Positions 52,869 through 63,156 of a stretch of 64,000 bases of DNA are shown one piece after another. Positions within the stretch are counted from its first letter, which is position 1. Each line of letters opens with the position of its first letter. Below the pieces are notes generated by a model. The model was given only the letters and a program-made list of their open reading frames with translations. It did not search any database and was not told the origin of the DNA. Both the position numbers and the translations under genes were made by a program. Source of the DNA: Nitrosomonas sp. (GTDB taxonomy: Bacteria > Pseudomonadota > Gammaproteobacteria > Burkholderiales > Nitrosomonadaceae); assembly GCA_031316255.1 (NCBI GenBank), contig JALDQW010000001.1, forward strand, positions 2,513,485-2,577,484. The letters are read 5' to 3'.

Positions 52869-53528
52869 CTAACACCTGTTCCGGATATAAGCGAGCAGGT
52901 CTTGCGGATGATCAATGATATGACTTGCGCCCCAGTTTTCGGGCGGTTGATCCGTTCCGAGATAGCCGTAACGCGCGATCACGGGTTCCATGCCGGCGGC
53001 GAGACTGGCCTTGACGTCCCGCAGGTCATCGCCCAGATAAATGCAATCTGCGGGAGCGACGTTGATTTTTTTGCAGGCGACCAGCAGCGGTTCAGGGTGC
53101 GGTTTGGTTTTTGTGGTTTCATCGCCGCAGACTACGCAGGCGACGCGCTGCTGCAGACCCAACTGTTCGATGAGTGGATGAGTGAAGCGGGCCGGTTTGT
53201 TGGTGACGATTCCCCAGGGTAATCCATGCATGTCCAGTTGATCAAACAGTATATCTATGCCGGGGAACAGGCAGGTGTCATGGCAGAGCCGGTGAGTATA
53301 AAATTCGAGAAATTCATCGCGCATTTCAAGATAGCGCTCATCTTCAGGCCCGATATTGAATCCGAGTCCCAGCAGGCCGCGTGCGCCGGCGGAGGCCTGT
53401 AACCGAATTTGCTCGATGGGTAACGGTGGCATGTCCCGTTTAATACGCTGGCGATTGAGCGCATGGCCGAGATCGGGTGCGGTATCGGCTATGGTGCCGT
53501 CAAAATCAAAAAAAACTGCGCTGATCAT
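52869..53528 (-). CDS. gph: HAD phosphatase, Gph/MupP group
   Basis: A 219-aa HAD hydrolase. Motif I FFDFDGTIADTAPDLGHAL with the nucleophile Asp, motif II GIVTNKP, Lys in DETTKTKPHPEPLL and motif IV YLGDDLRDVKASLAAGM. Usually annotated phosphoglycolate phosphatase. In pseudomonads the homologue next to ubiG is MupP, which dephosphorylates MurNAc-6-phosphate in cell-wall recycling, and the same neighbourhood is seen here. The substrate is thus open. Start ATG 53528. Confidence 0.9.
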   Translation of the reverse strand: MISAVFFDFDGTIADTAPDLGHALNRQRIKRDMPPLPIEQIRLQASAGARGLLGLGFNIGPEDERYLEMRDEFLEFYTHRLCHDTCLFPGIDILFDQLDMHGLPWGIVTNKPARFTHPLIEQLGLQQRVACVVCGDETTKTKPHPEPLLVACKKINVAPADCIYLGDDLRDVKASLAAGMEPVIARYGYLGTDQPPENWGASHIIDHPQDLLAYIRNRC

Positions 53529-53554
53529 GATAGTTGGCTGATATTCCAGGTGTG

Positions 53555-54259
53555 TTAGGTGCGATAAGCCATGATGTAGTTAACATCGGTGTCTGATCCC
53601 AGTGCATAGACTTTGGTGAATGGGTTATAGGTCATGCCGATTAGTTTCTCGTCGGTGAGCCCCGCGTTACGCGCCATACGGGCAAGCTCGGAGGGTTTAA
53701 TGAAGTTGGCGTATTCATGTGTTCCGCGCGGCAGCAGTTTGAGGATATATTCCGCGCCGATGATCGCGAATAAATAGGATTTCGGATTGCGATTGATGGT
53801 CGAAAAAAACACCCAACCGCCGGGTTTGGCCAGTTTTGCGCAGGAGCGGATGATGCTCATCGGGTCTGGTACATGCTCGAGCATTTCCATACAGGTGACG
53901 ACGTCGTAATGCTGCGGTTGTTCCTTGGCTAGAGACTCGGTTGTGATTTTACGGTATTCAACTTGCTGACCGCTTTCCAAAAGATGCAGTTTGGCGACCT
54001 TGAGGGCTTTGTCGCTCAGGTCGATACCGGTGACGGTTGCGCCACGGGAAGCCATGCCTTCAGACAGGATGCCGCCGCCACAGCCTACATCTAGCACGGT
54101 CTTGCCTTCCAGTCCGGCAAGTTTCTCAATATAATCCATGCGCAGGGGGTTGATTTCATGCAGTGGTTTGAATTCACTGTTAGGATCCCACCAGCGGTGC
54201 GCCAGCTGACTGAATTTTTCCAGTTCCAAAGGATCTGCATTTATGCCGTCGTCTTTCAT
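53555..54259 (-). CDS. ubiG: 3-demethylubiquinone/2-polyprenyl-6-hydroxyphenol O-methyltransferase
   Basis: A 234-aa SAM-dependent methyltransferase for both O-methylations of ubiquinone synthesis. SAM motif [20 protein letters not shown]; family pieces [20 protein letters not shown] at the start and [16 protein letters not shown] and [20 protein letters not shown] later. Length is normal. 14 bp after the deaminase gene and 26 bp before gph, so one operon. Confidence 0.96.
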   Translation of the reverse strand: MKDDGINADPLELEKFSQLAHRWWDPNSEFKPLHEINPLRMDYIEKLAGLEGKTVLDVGCGGGILSEGMASRGATVTGIDLSDKALKVAKLHLLESGQQVEYRKITTESLAKEQPQHYDVVTCMEMLEHVPDPMSIIRSCAKLAKPGGWVFFSTINRNPKSYLFAIIGAEYILKLLPRGTHEYANFIKPSELARMARNAGLTDEKLIGMTYNPFTKVYALGSDTDVNYIMAYRT

Positions 54260-54273
54260 TGCGATTTCCCAGG

Positions 54274-55626
54274 TTATTTTTTGTCGGTTAAATTATGTGT
54301 GGATTTGATGCATTCTTCCCAGTATGCAGCACGATTATATAGAGCCGCATTATCCAGAGTGATGAATTGTTTATCTTCCAGCAGTATTTTACCATTTACC
54401 CAGACATGACTCACCTGATCGCGCCCGGCCGCATAAACAAGGTGCGATACCGGATCGTAACAGGGCGATAAATGCAGGTCGGAAAAATCCAGGGCTGTAA
54501 TGTCAGCCGCTTTGCCCGGTTCAAGCGAGCCGGTTATTGCGTCAATGCCAAGTGCGCGCGCGCCGTTGATTGTGGCCATTTCGAGTGCTTGATGCGCGGG
54601 CAGGGCATCTGCCCGATTACTGGAAGCTTTGGCCAGCAAGGCAGCAAGCCGCATTTCTTCAAGAATATCAAGCCGATTATTACTCGCTGCGCTGTCGGTG
54701 CCGAGTCCAACATTAATGCCATTATCCAGCAAGGTTGTGATGGGCGCAAAGCCGCTGGCAAGTTTTAGATTGGATGAAGGGCAGTGCGCAATATGGCAAC
54801 CATGCTGTTTTAAAAGTCCGATTTCATTGTCGGTTAAATGCACCATATGCACCGCGATCAAGCTGGGACTGAGCATGCCGAGCTGATGCAGGCGTTCAAT
54901 AGGGCGCATGTTATATGTTTCCATGCTGATGCGGATTTCATCAACCGTTTCATGCAAATGGATATGGATAGGGGATTCAAGTTGCTCGGCATAGGTCAGG
55001 ATATTGGTCAGCGTTTTATCACTGACGGTATAGGGGGCGTGGGGCGCAAAGCAAAATGACAGTAAAGGGTTTGGATGCTGTGTGTCGCGCAGCGCCATGC
55101 CTTTTGCGAGGTAATCGTCAGCATCGCTGGCGTAGGCAGTTGGAAAATCAATGGCAATCATGCCGATTGACGCGCGCATTCCGATATCAAGCGCCGCCTG
55201 CGCGATGGCTTCAGGGAAAAAATACATGTCATTGAAGCAGGTAATGCCGCCTCTGAGCATTTCAGCGCAGGCGATGTAAGTTCCGTCGCGTACGAAGGAT
55301 TGACTCACATGACGGCTCTCGGTGGGCCAGATATGCTGGTTTAGCCATTCCATGAGCGGCAAATCATCAGCAAGTCCGCGCAGCAGTGTCATTGCAGCAT
55401 GTGTGTGTAAATTAACAAGCCCCGGAATTAATGCATGATTATGCAAAATATAGACTTTATCAGCTTTGAATCGGGCGTGCGCTGGTTTAATCGGCAGAAT
55501 ATCGATAATTTTGCCATGGTTGATTGCAATTGCATGATTACACAGAACGGAATGAAGAGTGTCGACCGGAATAATCCAGCGGGCTTCAATCAGAGTATCG
55601 ATTTTGGATTTTGGTGTGTCTTGCAT
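54274..55626 (-). CDS. TRZ/ATZ-family amidohydrolase (MTA/SAH deaminase-like)
   Basis: A 450-aa metal-dependent deaminase of the 5-methylthioadenosine/S-adenosylhomocysteine deaminase group. Metal ligands: [20 protein letters not shown] (His-x-His), [26 protein letters not shown] and [20 protein letters not shown] (Asp). It probably converts MTA or 5'-deoxyadenosine to the inosine form for salvage. First gene of the operon with ubiG and gph, an order also known in pseudomonads. Confidence 0.92.
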   Translation of the reverse strand: MQDTPKSKIDTLIEARWIIPVDTLHSVLCNHAIAINHGKIIDILPIKPAHARFKADKVYILHNHALIPGLVNLHTHAAMTLLRGLADDLPLMEWLNQHIWPTESRHVSQSFVRDGTYIACAEMLRGGITCFNDMYFFPEAIAQAALDIGMRASIGMIAIDFPTAYASDADDYLAKGMALRDTQHPNPLLSFCFAPHAPYTVSDKTLTNILTYAEQLESPIHIHLHETVDEIRISMETYNMRPIERLHQLGMLSPSLIAVHMVHLTDNEIGLLKQHGCHIAHCPSSNLKLASGFAPITTLLDNGINVGLGTDSAASNNRLDILEEMRLAALLAKASSNRADALPAHQALEMATINGARALGIDAITGSLEPGKAADITALDFSDLHLSPCYDPVSHLVYAAGRDQVSHVWVNGKILLEDKQFITLDNAALYNRAAYWEECIKSTHNLTDKK

Positions 55627-55643
55627 AAGGAAAATGCATAAAA

Positions 55644-55667
55644 AAAGCCCTGTGAGAACAGGGCTTT
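55644..55667 (-). terminator. rho-independent terminator of the OmpA-family gene
   Basis: On the minus strand AAAGCCCTG-TTCTCA-CAGGGCTTT is followed by TTTTATGC. It lies 41 bp after the OmpA-family stop and just before the deaminase operon, separating the two units. Confidence 0.88.
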
Positions 55668-55707
55668 AATATTTCATGAAGCGAAGAGTTTTGTTTGGGT
55701 TACGTGC

Positions 55708-56385
55708 TTAGCGTGTACCGGCAACTTCAACCTCAACACGACGATCGGGTCTTAGGCACTCTTTGAGCGCATGACTGGTTTTGCCCACGCATGTGTCACC
55801 GGTCACGGGTTGTGTTTCACCCTTGCCATCGGTAAAGATGCGGCTGCCGTCGATTCCTTTTGTTACCAGATAGGATTTAACTGACTCTGCGCGACGTACG
55901 GACAATCTCTGGTTGTAATCAGGATTGCCGATTCTGTCTGCATGACCGACAGCGACGATCACATCAAAATTGATACCTTCCAGTCCGCGGACGAAGTCGT
56001 CCAATGCAACTTTACCATTCGGCTTCAATTCGGCGCTGTCAAAATCAAACAATGCATCAGCCGAGAAGGTCAGTTTATCAGGTGCTGTTACAGGAGCAGG
56101 CGCTGCTTCGGGTTCCGGTTCTGCTTCTGCCACTTTTTCATAGCCATCGCAACCTTCGATAATAGCCAGTGACTCGTCCCAGTACCCCGTGCGCCAGCAG
56201 TGATTGCCTAAATCGGGTGAGCTGCGCCAAACAACGCCATTCTCGTCTTCTACGCCGTAACCTTCGGCTTTTTCAATATCGCTATTTTCGTATCGGTCCG
56301 CCGGTCCATCCTGCGCGAGTGCTGCACCGGAGAAGAACGCTGGCAGTAAAATCATTCCAATCAGTTTGGTTGACAATTTATTCAT
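55708..56385 (-). CDS. OmpA-family outer-membrane protein
   Basis: A 225-aa protein with a signal peptide (LIGMILLPAFFSGAALAQDG), an N-terminal segment with two Cys in LGNHCWRTGYWDES and IIEGCDGYEKV, a Pro/Ala linker, and a C-terminal OmpA peptidoglycan-binding domain (LFDFDSAELKPNGKVALDDF, VGHADRIGNPDYNQRLSVRR). It has no full beta-barrel, so it acts as a tether between peptidoglycan and outer membrane. Start ATG 56385 with AAGGAT upstream. Confidence 0.93.
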   Translation of the reverse strand: MNKLSTKLIGMILLPAFFSGAALAQDGPADRYENSDIEKAEGYGVEDENGVVWRSSPDLGNHCWRTGYWDESLAIIEGCDGYEKVAEAEPEPEAAPAPVTAPDKLTFSADALFDFDSAELKPNGKVALDDFVRGLEGINFDVIVAVGHADRIGNPDYNQRLSVRRAESVKSYLVTKGIDGSRIFTDGKGETQPVTGDTCVGKTSHALKECLRPDRRVEVEVAGTR

Positions 56386-56919
56386 GCTGTTATCCTTTTA
56401 AGTGAAAACTTCAGATTTAGAATTTTTGTTAATTTGCATAGAACAAATAACAAAAGGCCGTCCCACCATTAATTTTCTTTCCACGTATGATGTGCTGACG
56501 CGATTATGAGTTTATATTCAGTTGTTTGTCAAATATGGATGTGTCTTATTTACAACATATAATAATAGTATATTGAAATAAAAAAGAATTATTGTCGGTG
56601 TCAGGTATTTCTGATAGGTGGTAAATAGGCGGGACAGGCGCGATTGTGTCGCAATAATCATACAGTATACTTTTTAAACGAATAACATATCAAAGCAGAC
56701 TAAATCTTTGGAAATGGTGTAAAAATGGTGTAAGTCTGCCGGACTACAAAGCACCTGTGTTTTCACGATTGAAATACGGTGTTGCCGTTCCGGTTTTGTG
56801 CTATAGAATAGTGCACATGTCAGCGCAGGCATGGAAGAAGTAAGTGCACAATAAATACATATTATGCGTCGTCTGGATTGAATTGAGATTAAAGGCTTTG
56901 CCATGTCGGAGGTAATACC
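56386..56919. other. divergent intergenic region
   Basis: 534 bp between the OmpA gene (minus) and the ABC operon (plus). AATGGTGTAA occurs twice in close tandem at about 56713-56731. No ORF or RNA gene is supported. It should hold promoters for both directions. Confidence 0.45.
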
Positions 56920-57666
56920 ATGAATGATCAGGCTGTGCGATTTACACTTTTGGCAAAAAACTTGCAGCGTTGTTACGGTCGTCATCAGGCTGTAAATGAC
57001 ATAAACCTGCAATTAAAAAAAGGAGAAGTGCTTGGATTGCTGGGCCCAAATGGCGCAGGCAAAACGACAACCCTGCGCATGATAACCGGTAATCTTGCGC
57101 CGAGTGCGGGCAGTATAGAGATATGCGGCGTTGATCTTTTGGATCATCCTCAGAAAGCCAAAGCGCACCTCGGATATCTGCCCGAGTTGCCGCCGCTATA
57201 TCTCGATATGACTGTGGATGAATATCTACAATTTGTCGCGCGACTTCACCGTGTTGAAAAAAAACGCATTTTACAGATGCTGGAAAACTGTAAAATACGG
57301 TGTGGCCTGACTGATCGGGGTAAACAATTGATCGGTACTTTGTCAAAAGGACTGCAACAGCGCGTTGGTATCGCACAAGCGATCATTCACCAACCTGATA
57401 TCATAATTCTTGATGAACCAACTGTAGGTCTCGATCCCAATCAGATTCGCGAAATCCGGGGATTAATCCGGGATTTGAGCGAATCGTGCAGTGTAATCAT
57501 GTCTACGCATATTCTTTCCGAAGTTGAAAGCGTGTGTGACCGGGTGTACATCATGCATGAGGGGCAAATTGTTTTGAATGAAACATTGGATGATTTAAAG
57601 CAAAGGAATGTTGACCTGGAAACGGTATTCTCTCAATTGACGCAACCTGCTCAAACTACACATTAA
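56920..57666 (+). CDS. ABC transporter ATP-binding protein (GldA-like)
   Basis: A 248-aa ATPase. Walker A LLGPNGAGKTTTLRMITG, Q-loop GYLPELPPLY, signature LSKGLQQRVGIAQAI, Walker B DIIILDEPTVGLDP and switch His in STHILSEVE. The gliding-type ABC group (GldA/GldF/GldG) moves unknown substrates and is widespread in non-gliding bacteria. First of a four-gene operon. Confidence 0.93.
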   Translation: MNDQAVRFTLLAKNLQRCYGRHQAVNDINLQLKKGEVLGLLGPNGAGKTTTLRMITGNLAPSAGSIEICGVDLLDHPQKAKAHLGYLPELPPLYLDMTVDEYLQFVARLHRVEKKRILQMLENCKIRCGLTDRGKQLIGTLSKGLQQRVGIAQAIIHQPDIIILDEPTVGLDPNQIREIRGLIRDLSESCSVIMSTHILSEVESVCDRVYIMHEGQIVLNETLDDLKQRNVDLETVFSQLTQPAQTTH

Positions 57667-57678
57667 TAGTTTATAACC

Positions 57679-58422
57679 ATGATTTTCACCATAGCGAAGA
57701 AAGAATTGCGCATGCTGTTTTTTTCACCTTTGGCATGGGTATTGCTAACGGTGATACAGATTCTATTGGCATGGGTTTTTTTTGGCCGTCTTGATGCTTT
57801 TCTGCAAGTACAGCCTCAGCTCATGCAGATCGCAAATCCGCCGGGATTTACCGAGATTATTGTAACACCGGTATTTGGCTTGGCTGCAATTGTGATCTTA
57901 ATGATTACACCGTTACTGACTATGCGTCAGCTAGCGGAGGAGCGTAAAAATCATACGCTCACATTGCTGATTTCTGCACCCATATCTGTGACAGATATTG
58001 TTTTAGGTAAGTTTTTTGGTCTTATGATTTTTTTTCTGGGTGTTGTTGCGCTGATTGTTGCACTGTCTGTTTCATTGCTGGCTGGCGGTACCCTGGATTT
58101 TGGTTTGTTAATCAGTGGCGCGGCGGGGTTGATTCTAATGGTGAGCTGCTTTGTTGCACTAGGGCTTTACGTCTCCAGTTTGACCGCGCAACCGGTTATT
58201 GCAGCAGTCGGCATGTTGGGCGTGCTGCTGGGTTTCTGGGTTATTGATCTGGTTACCAGCGATTATGAAGCGTGGATACACTTTTTTTCAATCTTTAAGC
58301 ATTTTGAGCTATTTAACAACGGCCTGATCGATACCTTCAGTATTGCGTATTTCACGTTATTCACATTGCTGTTTTTGTTTTTGACCATCCGTCATTTGGA
58401 AGGAGAACGATTGCATGGCTAG
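57679..58422 (+). CDS. ABC-2 type permease (GldF-like)
   Basis: A 247-aa membrane protein with six helices (LFFSPLAWVLLTVIQILLAW at the start, IVALSVSLLAGGTLDFGLLI, AAVGMLGVLLGFWVIDLVTS, AYFTLFTLLFLFLTIRHLEG). The motif LLTMRQLAEERKNHTLTLLI, after the second helix, is conserved in this permease family. Partner of the ATPase 12 bp upstream. Confidence 0.92.
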   Translation: MIFTIAKKELRMLFFSPLAWVLLTVIQILLAWVFFGRLDAFLQVQPQLMQIANPPGFTEIIVTPVFGLAAIVILMITPLLTMRQLAEERKNHTLTLLISAPISVTDIVLGKFFGLMIFFLGVVALIVALSVSLLAGGTLDFGLLISGAAGLILMVSCFVALGLYVSSLTAQPVIAAVGMLGVLLGFWVIDLVTSDYEAWIHFFSIFKHFELFNNGLIDTFSIAYFTLFTLLFLFLTIRHLEGERLHG

Positions 58423-58449
58423 ATTTAATGAATCCAACACTTTGACGGT

Positions 58450-59838
58450 GTGTTTGCGACAATGACGCAAGTAAACAAAAAATTCCGGTTTCACCAGAAA
58501 ATGCAGCAGGGTATTTTTATATTGTTATTGTTATCGATATGTTTTCTGCTGGGATATTTGGCATATGAAACGCGTATGCAATGGGATGTCAGTCAAAATA
58601 ACCGCAACAGTTTGAGTCAAACCAGCATCGAAATTCTGGAGAAAATGAATGGGCCCATCCAGGTAACGGCATATGCTACAGCGCAGCACGCACAATTTGG
58701 GAATGTGCGTGAAATCATTCATAATTTTGTGCAACTGTATCAGCGTTTTAAACCGGACCTTACACTGACATTCATCGATCCAACGGAATATCCGAATTTG
58801 GCCAAGGAAGCCGGTGTGCAAGTTAATGGGGAAATGGTTATCAGTTTTCAACACAGACAGCAGCATCTGACGACAATCAACGAGCAGGCTTTTACCCAGG
58901 TGCTCATGCGTCTCGCCCGTCAGCAAGAAAAGCTGATTGTGGCTTTAAACGGTCATGGAGAACGGAGCCTGGAGGGTGCGGCAAATTATGATTTAGGGGA
59001 ATTTGGCCGACAGCTTCACATCACTGGATTTATCAGCCGCCCACTTAATCTGGCGATTGAATCCGAAATTCCCGTTGACGCCAGCATGCTGTTAATTGCT
59101 TCGCCGCAAATCGATTTGTTGCCCGGCGAAGTGGATAAATTGCTGGATTATATTGATGCCGGGGGTAATTTATTATGGCTGGTTGACCAGGAGCCATTGC
59201 GGGGGCTGTTGCCGCTAACTGAAAAATTGCATCTGGTTTTGACACCGGGCGTTGTTGTCGATCCGCAGGCCGAGCAACTTAAAGCGCCCATGACTTTTGC
59301 ATTGGGTACAGGCTACGGACAACATGAAACGACGCGTGGTTTTGATTACATCACAGTTTTTCCATTTGCGCGCCAGATTTCGTTTCTTGAAAATGAAATC
59401 TGGCGTACGATACCTTTGGTTGAGGTTGCGCAAAACGGCTGGGTGGAGAAAGGCTCGCTCGATGATACACATGTATTTGACGAGGATGAGGATGTGGCGG
59501 GTCCGGTTGTTATCGCGGTTGCGCTATCACGCTATGTGAATGACCGCGAACAACGCGTGATTGTGATTGGCAGCGGTCATTTTTTGGCCAATGCTTATCT
59601 GGGAAATGGTAATAATCTGGATTTGGGTATTAACATTGTCAACTGGCTGGTTGGTGATGAAGAAATGATCACCATTCAACCGCGTGCTACGGTGGATAGT
59701 TATCTGATGCTCAGTGAGACTGCATTGACTGGTATCGTGATTGTTTTTTTATTTATTTTGCCAGCAATTTTTCTGTTGAGTGGCGCTGTCATCTGGTGGC
59801 GCAGAAAAAGAATAACAAAGGTTCCAACTAAAACATGA
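58450..59838 (+). CDS. GldG-like ABC auxiliary protein (PF09822 type)
   Basis: A 462-aa protein with an N-terminal helix (GIFILLLLSICFLLGYLAYE), a large periplasmic domain (SLSQTSIEILEKMNGPIQVT, NLLWLVDQEPLRGLLPL) and a C-terminal helix (TGIVIVFLFILPAIFLLSGA). This is the family that accompanies GldA/GldF permeases. GTG 58450 or ATG 58462 may be the start; neither has a strong ribosome site. Its stop overlaps the next gene by 4 bp. Confidence 0.88.
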   Translation: MFATMTQVNKKFRFHQKMQQGIFILLLLSICFLLGYLAYETRMQWDVSQNNRNSLSQTSIEILEKMNGPIQVTAYATAQHAQFGNVREIIHNFVQLYQRFKPDLTLTFIDPTEYPNLAKEAGVQVNGEMVISFQHRQQHLTTINEQAFTQVLMRLARQQEKLIVALNGHGERSLEGAANYDLGEFGRQLHITGFISRPLNLAIESEIPVDASMLLIASPQIDLLPGEVDKLLDYIDAGGNLLWLVDQEPLRGLLPLTEKLHLVLTPGVVVDPQAEQLKAPMTFALGTGYGQHETTRGFDYITVFPFARQISFLENEIWRTIPLVEVAQNGWVEKGSLDDTHVFDEDEDVAGPVVIAVALSRYVNDREQRVIVIGSGHFLANAYLGNGNNLDLGINIVNWLVGDEEMITIQPRATVDSYLMLSETALTGIVIVFLFILPAIFLLSGAVIWWRRKRITKVPTKT

Positions 59839-60686
59839 CTTATCATTCACAACTAAACTTGATCATGCTGGTTACTGTCATTGGTCTGGCAGTTTTTTTG
59901 TATTTGACGCCCCAGTTCCAATCTGAAACCGATGAAGCCACTCAGATCTCTGTACGTACACCTGAAACAGTACAGTCGATACGGTTTATACGGCAAGGAC
60001 AGGAAGCAACATTGGAGCGGAATGAACATGGCTGGCACCTGGTGTCACCATTTTACGCCAGAGCAGATGAGGCCTTGGTTGGCAAAATGCTGAATGTTTT
60101 ATCTGCGCATAGCCGGCAACGTTTTCCACTGAGGGATACCGAAAGTTTTAATTTGGATCATCCAAGTATCGAATTGTATATTGATGACGATTATTTTGCT
60201 TTTGGTGGAATGGCACCCGTAACAAATGAGCAGTATTTGGCGATTAATGAGCATGTATATCTGGTTTCGCCACGCTATGCGGTCTGGATGCCTGTGAGTT
60301 CTTCTGATCTGGTCAGTCCGATGCTGCTGGCTGAAGATGAATTGCCGGTCAAGTTTGAGCTGAATGGCCTGACGATAACAAAACAGAATGGCGTGTGGTT
60401 TGTTGATTCAGACAGGCAGGACAATCAAAACAGTATTGTACTGGAGCGCTGGACGGAGGAATGGCGGGACATGCCGGCAACAGAATTGCTGATAAATATG
60501 CAGGCGTACTCTAACGATCAACCAACTGTAAAAATCAGACTTATGGATGGGCGTGAAGTTGATTTTAACGTGATTGATAAAGAAACTGGAACTGTGTTTC
60601 AGCGGCGGGGAGAACAAGTTGGTTATTTATTTCCTGAGCAGGAGGGACGCTACTTGCTAAACCCGTTTTTTGTTATGCAAGAATAG
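59835..60686 (+). CDS. DUF4340-domain protein of the ABC operon
   Basis: A 283-aa protein with one N-terminal helix (NLIMLVTVIGLAVFLYLTPQ) and a periplasmic repeat-like domain (SIRFIRQGQEATLERNEHGW, FELNGLTITKQNGVWFVDSD), typical of DUF4340. It starts in the ATGA overlap with the GldG-like gene and completes the ABC operon. The transported substrate is unknown. Confidence 0.87.
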   Translation: MTYHSQLNLIMLVTVIGLAVFLYLTPQFQSETDEATQISVRTPETVQSIRFIRQGQEATLERNEHGWHLVSPFYARADEALVGKMLNVLSAHSRQRFPLRDTESFNLDHPSIELYIDDDYFAFGGMAPVTNEQYLAINEHVYLVSPRYAVWMPVSSSDLVSPMLLAEDELPVKFELNGLTITKQNGVWFVDSDRQDNQNSIVLERWTEEWRDMPATELLINMQAYSNDQPTVKIRLMDGREVDFNVIDKETGTVFQRRGEQVGYLFPEQEGRYLLNPFFVMQE

Positions 60687-60723
60687 TGCATAACGTTTAT
60701 TAGTTTGTAGTCGCTTCCATTTT

Positions 60724-61575
60724 ATGCCAGAGTTGCCCGAGGTAGAAGTGACACGGCTTGGGATCGCACCCCATCTTGAGGGACGCCGTATTGCCGGCGT
60801 TACAATTCGTCAACCAAGGCTGCGCTGGCCGATCCCTGACGGGTTGCACGAACAATTGCAAGGAAGGGTGATTGTGTCAGTTTGCCGGAGGGCAAAGTAC
60901 CTTTTGCTTGATTGTGAAGTTGGTACTTTGATTCTGCATCTTGGAATGTCGGGGAGTTTACGGTTGCTTGGCGTGGACAACCCAAGATCCATCCAGCCGA
61001 TAAAATCTGTTGTTTCCCCAGATAAACATGATCATTTTGATTTGATTCTGGATAATCAGACTGTGTTGCGATTCAGGGATCCGCGCCGTTTTGGCGCCGT
61101 TTTGTGGCAACCGGGCAGTATCAAACACCATCGTTTATTTGTTCATTTAGGGCCGGAGCCGTTGAGTGAGGCTTTTAGTGCTCCACGATTATATGAAAAT
61201 TCACGTGGACGAAAGACAAGTATCAAGGGAATGATAATGAATAATCAGATTGTTGTCGGCGTTGGCAATATTTATGCAAACGAGGCGTTATTTCATGCGA
61301 AGATTAATCCGCAAACGGCCGCCGGAAGAATTGGACTGTCCCGTTATAAGATGCTTGTGCCGCAAATAAAATCAGTGCTGGAAATGGCGATTGAGGCAGG
61401 TGGCAGCAGTTTGCGTGATTTTGTTAAAAGTGATGGCAATCCGGGTTATTTCCAGCAGCAATATTGGGTTTATGGTCGTTCCGGTAAGGCATGTAAAAAG
61501 TGTGGAACGGTGATTAGACAGATCAAACAAGCACAGCGGTCAAGTTTTTATTGCCCTGCTTGTCAGCGCCGGTAA
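60724..61575 (+). CDS. mutM: formamidopyrimidine-DNA glycosylase
   Basis: A 283-aa base-excision enzyme that removes oxidised purines such as 8-oxoG. It starts [20 protein letters not shown] with the catalytic Pro 2 and Glu 3, has [18 protein letters not shown] and [20 protein letters not shown], and ends in a four-Cys zinc finger (CKKCGTVI ... FYCPACQRR). All key residues are present. 37 bp after the ABC operon. Confidence 0.96.
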   Translation: MPELPEVEVTRLGIAPHLEGRRIAGVTIRQPRLRWPIPDGLHEQLQGRVIVSVCRRAKYLLLDCEVGTLILHLGMSGSLRLLGVDNPRSIQPIKSVVSPDKHDHFDLILDNQTVLRFRDPRRFGAVLWQPGSIKHHRLFVHLGPEPLSEAFSAPRLYENSRGRKTSIKGMIMNNQIVVGVGNIYANEALFHAKINPQTAAGRIGLSRYKMLVPQIKSVLEMAIEAGGSSLRDFVKSDGNPGYFQQQYWVYGRSGKACKKCGTVIRQIKQAQRSSFYCPACQRR

Positions 61576-61683
61576 CGTCCAAGTATGATGCACTATACGT
61601 ATTGAATGCTTGTATTGAAAGTCTGTGTAGTGGTTTATATTTAAGATAAGTCAATGATTGGCGGTTAAAAAGAAAAGAGAATA

Positions 61684-62514
61684 ATGAAAATTACATTTAT
61701 TGGCGGTGGTAACATGGCTTCCGCATTGATCAGCGGATTATTGAAGCAAGGCTATGCAACCAGTCAAATTGGTGTCGTTGAGATCAATGAAGAAAGCCGA
61801 ACCAGGATTAAAGAAGTGTTTGGTATTACGGCAGCCGCTGATCTGAAAAATGGTATTGCACCCTGTGGAACAGGCGATGCAGACAACGTCATCGTGCTTG
61901 CTGTAAAGCCGCAACAACTGCATGCGCTTACACAGCTATTGGCTGGTTTATTGGATCGGCATCTAGTAATTTCCATTGCGGCGGGTATCCGGACAGCAGA
62001 TATTATGCGTTGGTTGGGGGGGTATAAGCGGATTATTCGCGCCATGCCCAATACGCCGTCACTTGTGGGGGCGGGTGTAACAGGACTTTTTGCGGCTTCC
62101 GATGCCGCTGAGCAGGATAGGCGGATTGCCGAGACAATAATGAAAGCGGTCGGCTCGGTACTTTGGGTGAGTGAAGAGGAAATGCTGCATACGGTAACCG
62201 CGATTTCCGGTAGCGGTCCGGCTTATGTGTTTTATTTTATTGAATCGATGCAACAGGCAGCGATAGAATTAGGTCTGACACAGAATGAAGCGAGGCAGCT
62301 CAGCCTGCAAACATTTCAGGGCGCAATCAAACTTGCCAATGAAAGTGACGACGATGCGGCTGTTTTGCGTGCAAGAGTGACTTCAAGAGGCGGCACCACA
62401 GAGCAGGCGATAGAATCAATGGAAGTAAGTGAGGTTAAACGTAGAATCATCGCGGCCATTCATACAGCTAACAAGCGGTCCCGGGAAATGAGTGATGAGT
62501 TCGGTAAACTATGA
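61684..62514 (+). CDS. proC: pyrroline-5-carboxylate reductase
   Basis: A 276-aa NAD(P)H enzyme for the last step of proline synthesis. Dinucleotide site FIGGGNMASALISGLLKQGY; VIRAMPN-type signature IIRAMPNTPSLVGAGVTGLF; catalytic-domain motif AISGSGPAYVFYFIESMQQA; SRGGTTEQAIESME near the end. Complete. Confidence 0.96.
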   Translation: MKITFIGGGNMASALISGLLKQGYATSQIGVVEINEESRTRIKEVFGITAAADLKNGIAPCGTGDADNVIVLAVKPQQLHALTQLLAGLLDRHLVISIAAGIRTADIMRWLGGYKRIIRAMPNTPSLVGAGVTGLFAASDAAEQDRRIAETIMKAVGSVLWVSEEEMLHTVTAISGSGPAYVFYFIESMQQAAIELGLTQNEARQLSLQTFQGAIKLANESDDDAAVLRARVTSRGGTTEQAIESMEVSEVKRRIIAAIHTANKRSREMSDEFGKL

Positions 62515-62573
62515 ATTTAGAACCGATAGTGACCTAAAGGGTAATCTTTGTATCAATATTTAGGAAAGTGCTT

Positions 62574-63149
62574 ATGACTAACCAAATTATGATTTTTCTT
62601 ATAGACACTATTTTGGGACTTTTTTCCCTGGCATTATTGCTGCGTTTTTATTTCCAGTTGTTGCGCGTGCCTTATTACAACAATATTGTACAGTTTTTGA
62701 TTGCGGTGACTGATTTTGTTGTGCGGCCTGCGCGTAGACTCATTCCGGGATGGAAAGGCATGGACATGTCGACACTGGTGCTGGCATGGCTGATTGAGTG
62801 TGTTATTGTGACCAGTATTTATTTTTATCAAGGCATTGGCTTTGGAGCAAACATGATCACAGCTGTGGGGGTTATGGGATTGCTGGGCATGGTCGAAATT
62901 GTCAAGATGACGCTGTATATCGTGCTGGTTATGATTATTGTTCAGACAATTATCTCATGGATTAATCCGTATAGTCCTCTGGCGCCTTTGCTCAATACAT
63001 TTACGCAACCATTTCTGTCTGTTTTCCGCCGGCGTATTCCACCTATTGCCAATGTAGACCTCTCGCCATTATTTGTGCTGATTATTATTCAACTGTTACT
63101 CATGATCGTGGCGGGTATCAATATGGAAGTCAAATCAATGCTAGATTAG
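62574..63149 (+). CDS. yggT: YggT-family membrane protein
   Basis: A 191-aa protein with two copies of the YggT unit: FYFQLLRVPYYNNIVQFLIA followed by RRLIPG, and WINPYSPLAPLLNTFTQPFL followed by RRRIPPI. About four to five helices. ATG 62574 has AGGAAAG upstream and is preferred to GTG 62568. The proC-yggT-DUF167 order is the common conserved context. Function is poorly defined. Confidence 0.93.
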   Translation: MTNQIMIFLIDTILGLFSLALLLRFYFQLLRVPYYNNIVQFLIAVTDFVVRPARRLIPGWKGMDMSTLVLAWLIECVIVTSIYFYQGIGFGANMITAVGVMGLLGMVEIVKMTLYIVLVMIIVQTIISWINPYSPLAPLLNTFTQPFLSVFRRRIPPIANVDLSPLFVLIIIQLLLMIVAGINMEVKSMLD

Positions 63150-63156
63150 TTTGCAT

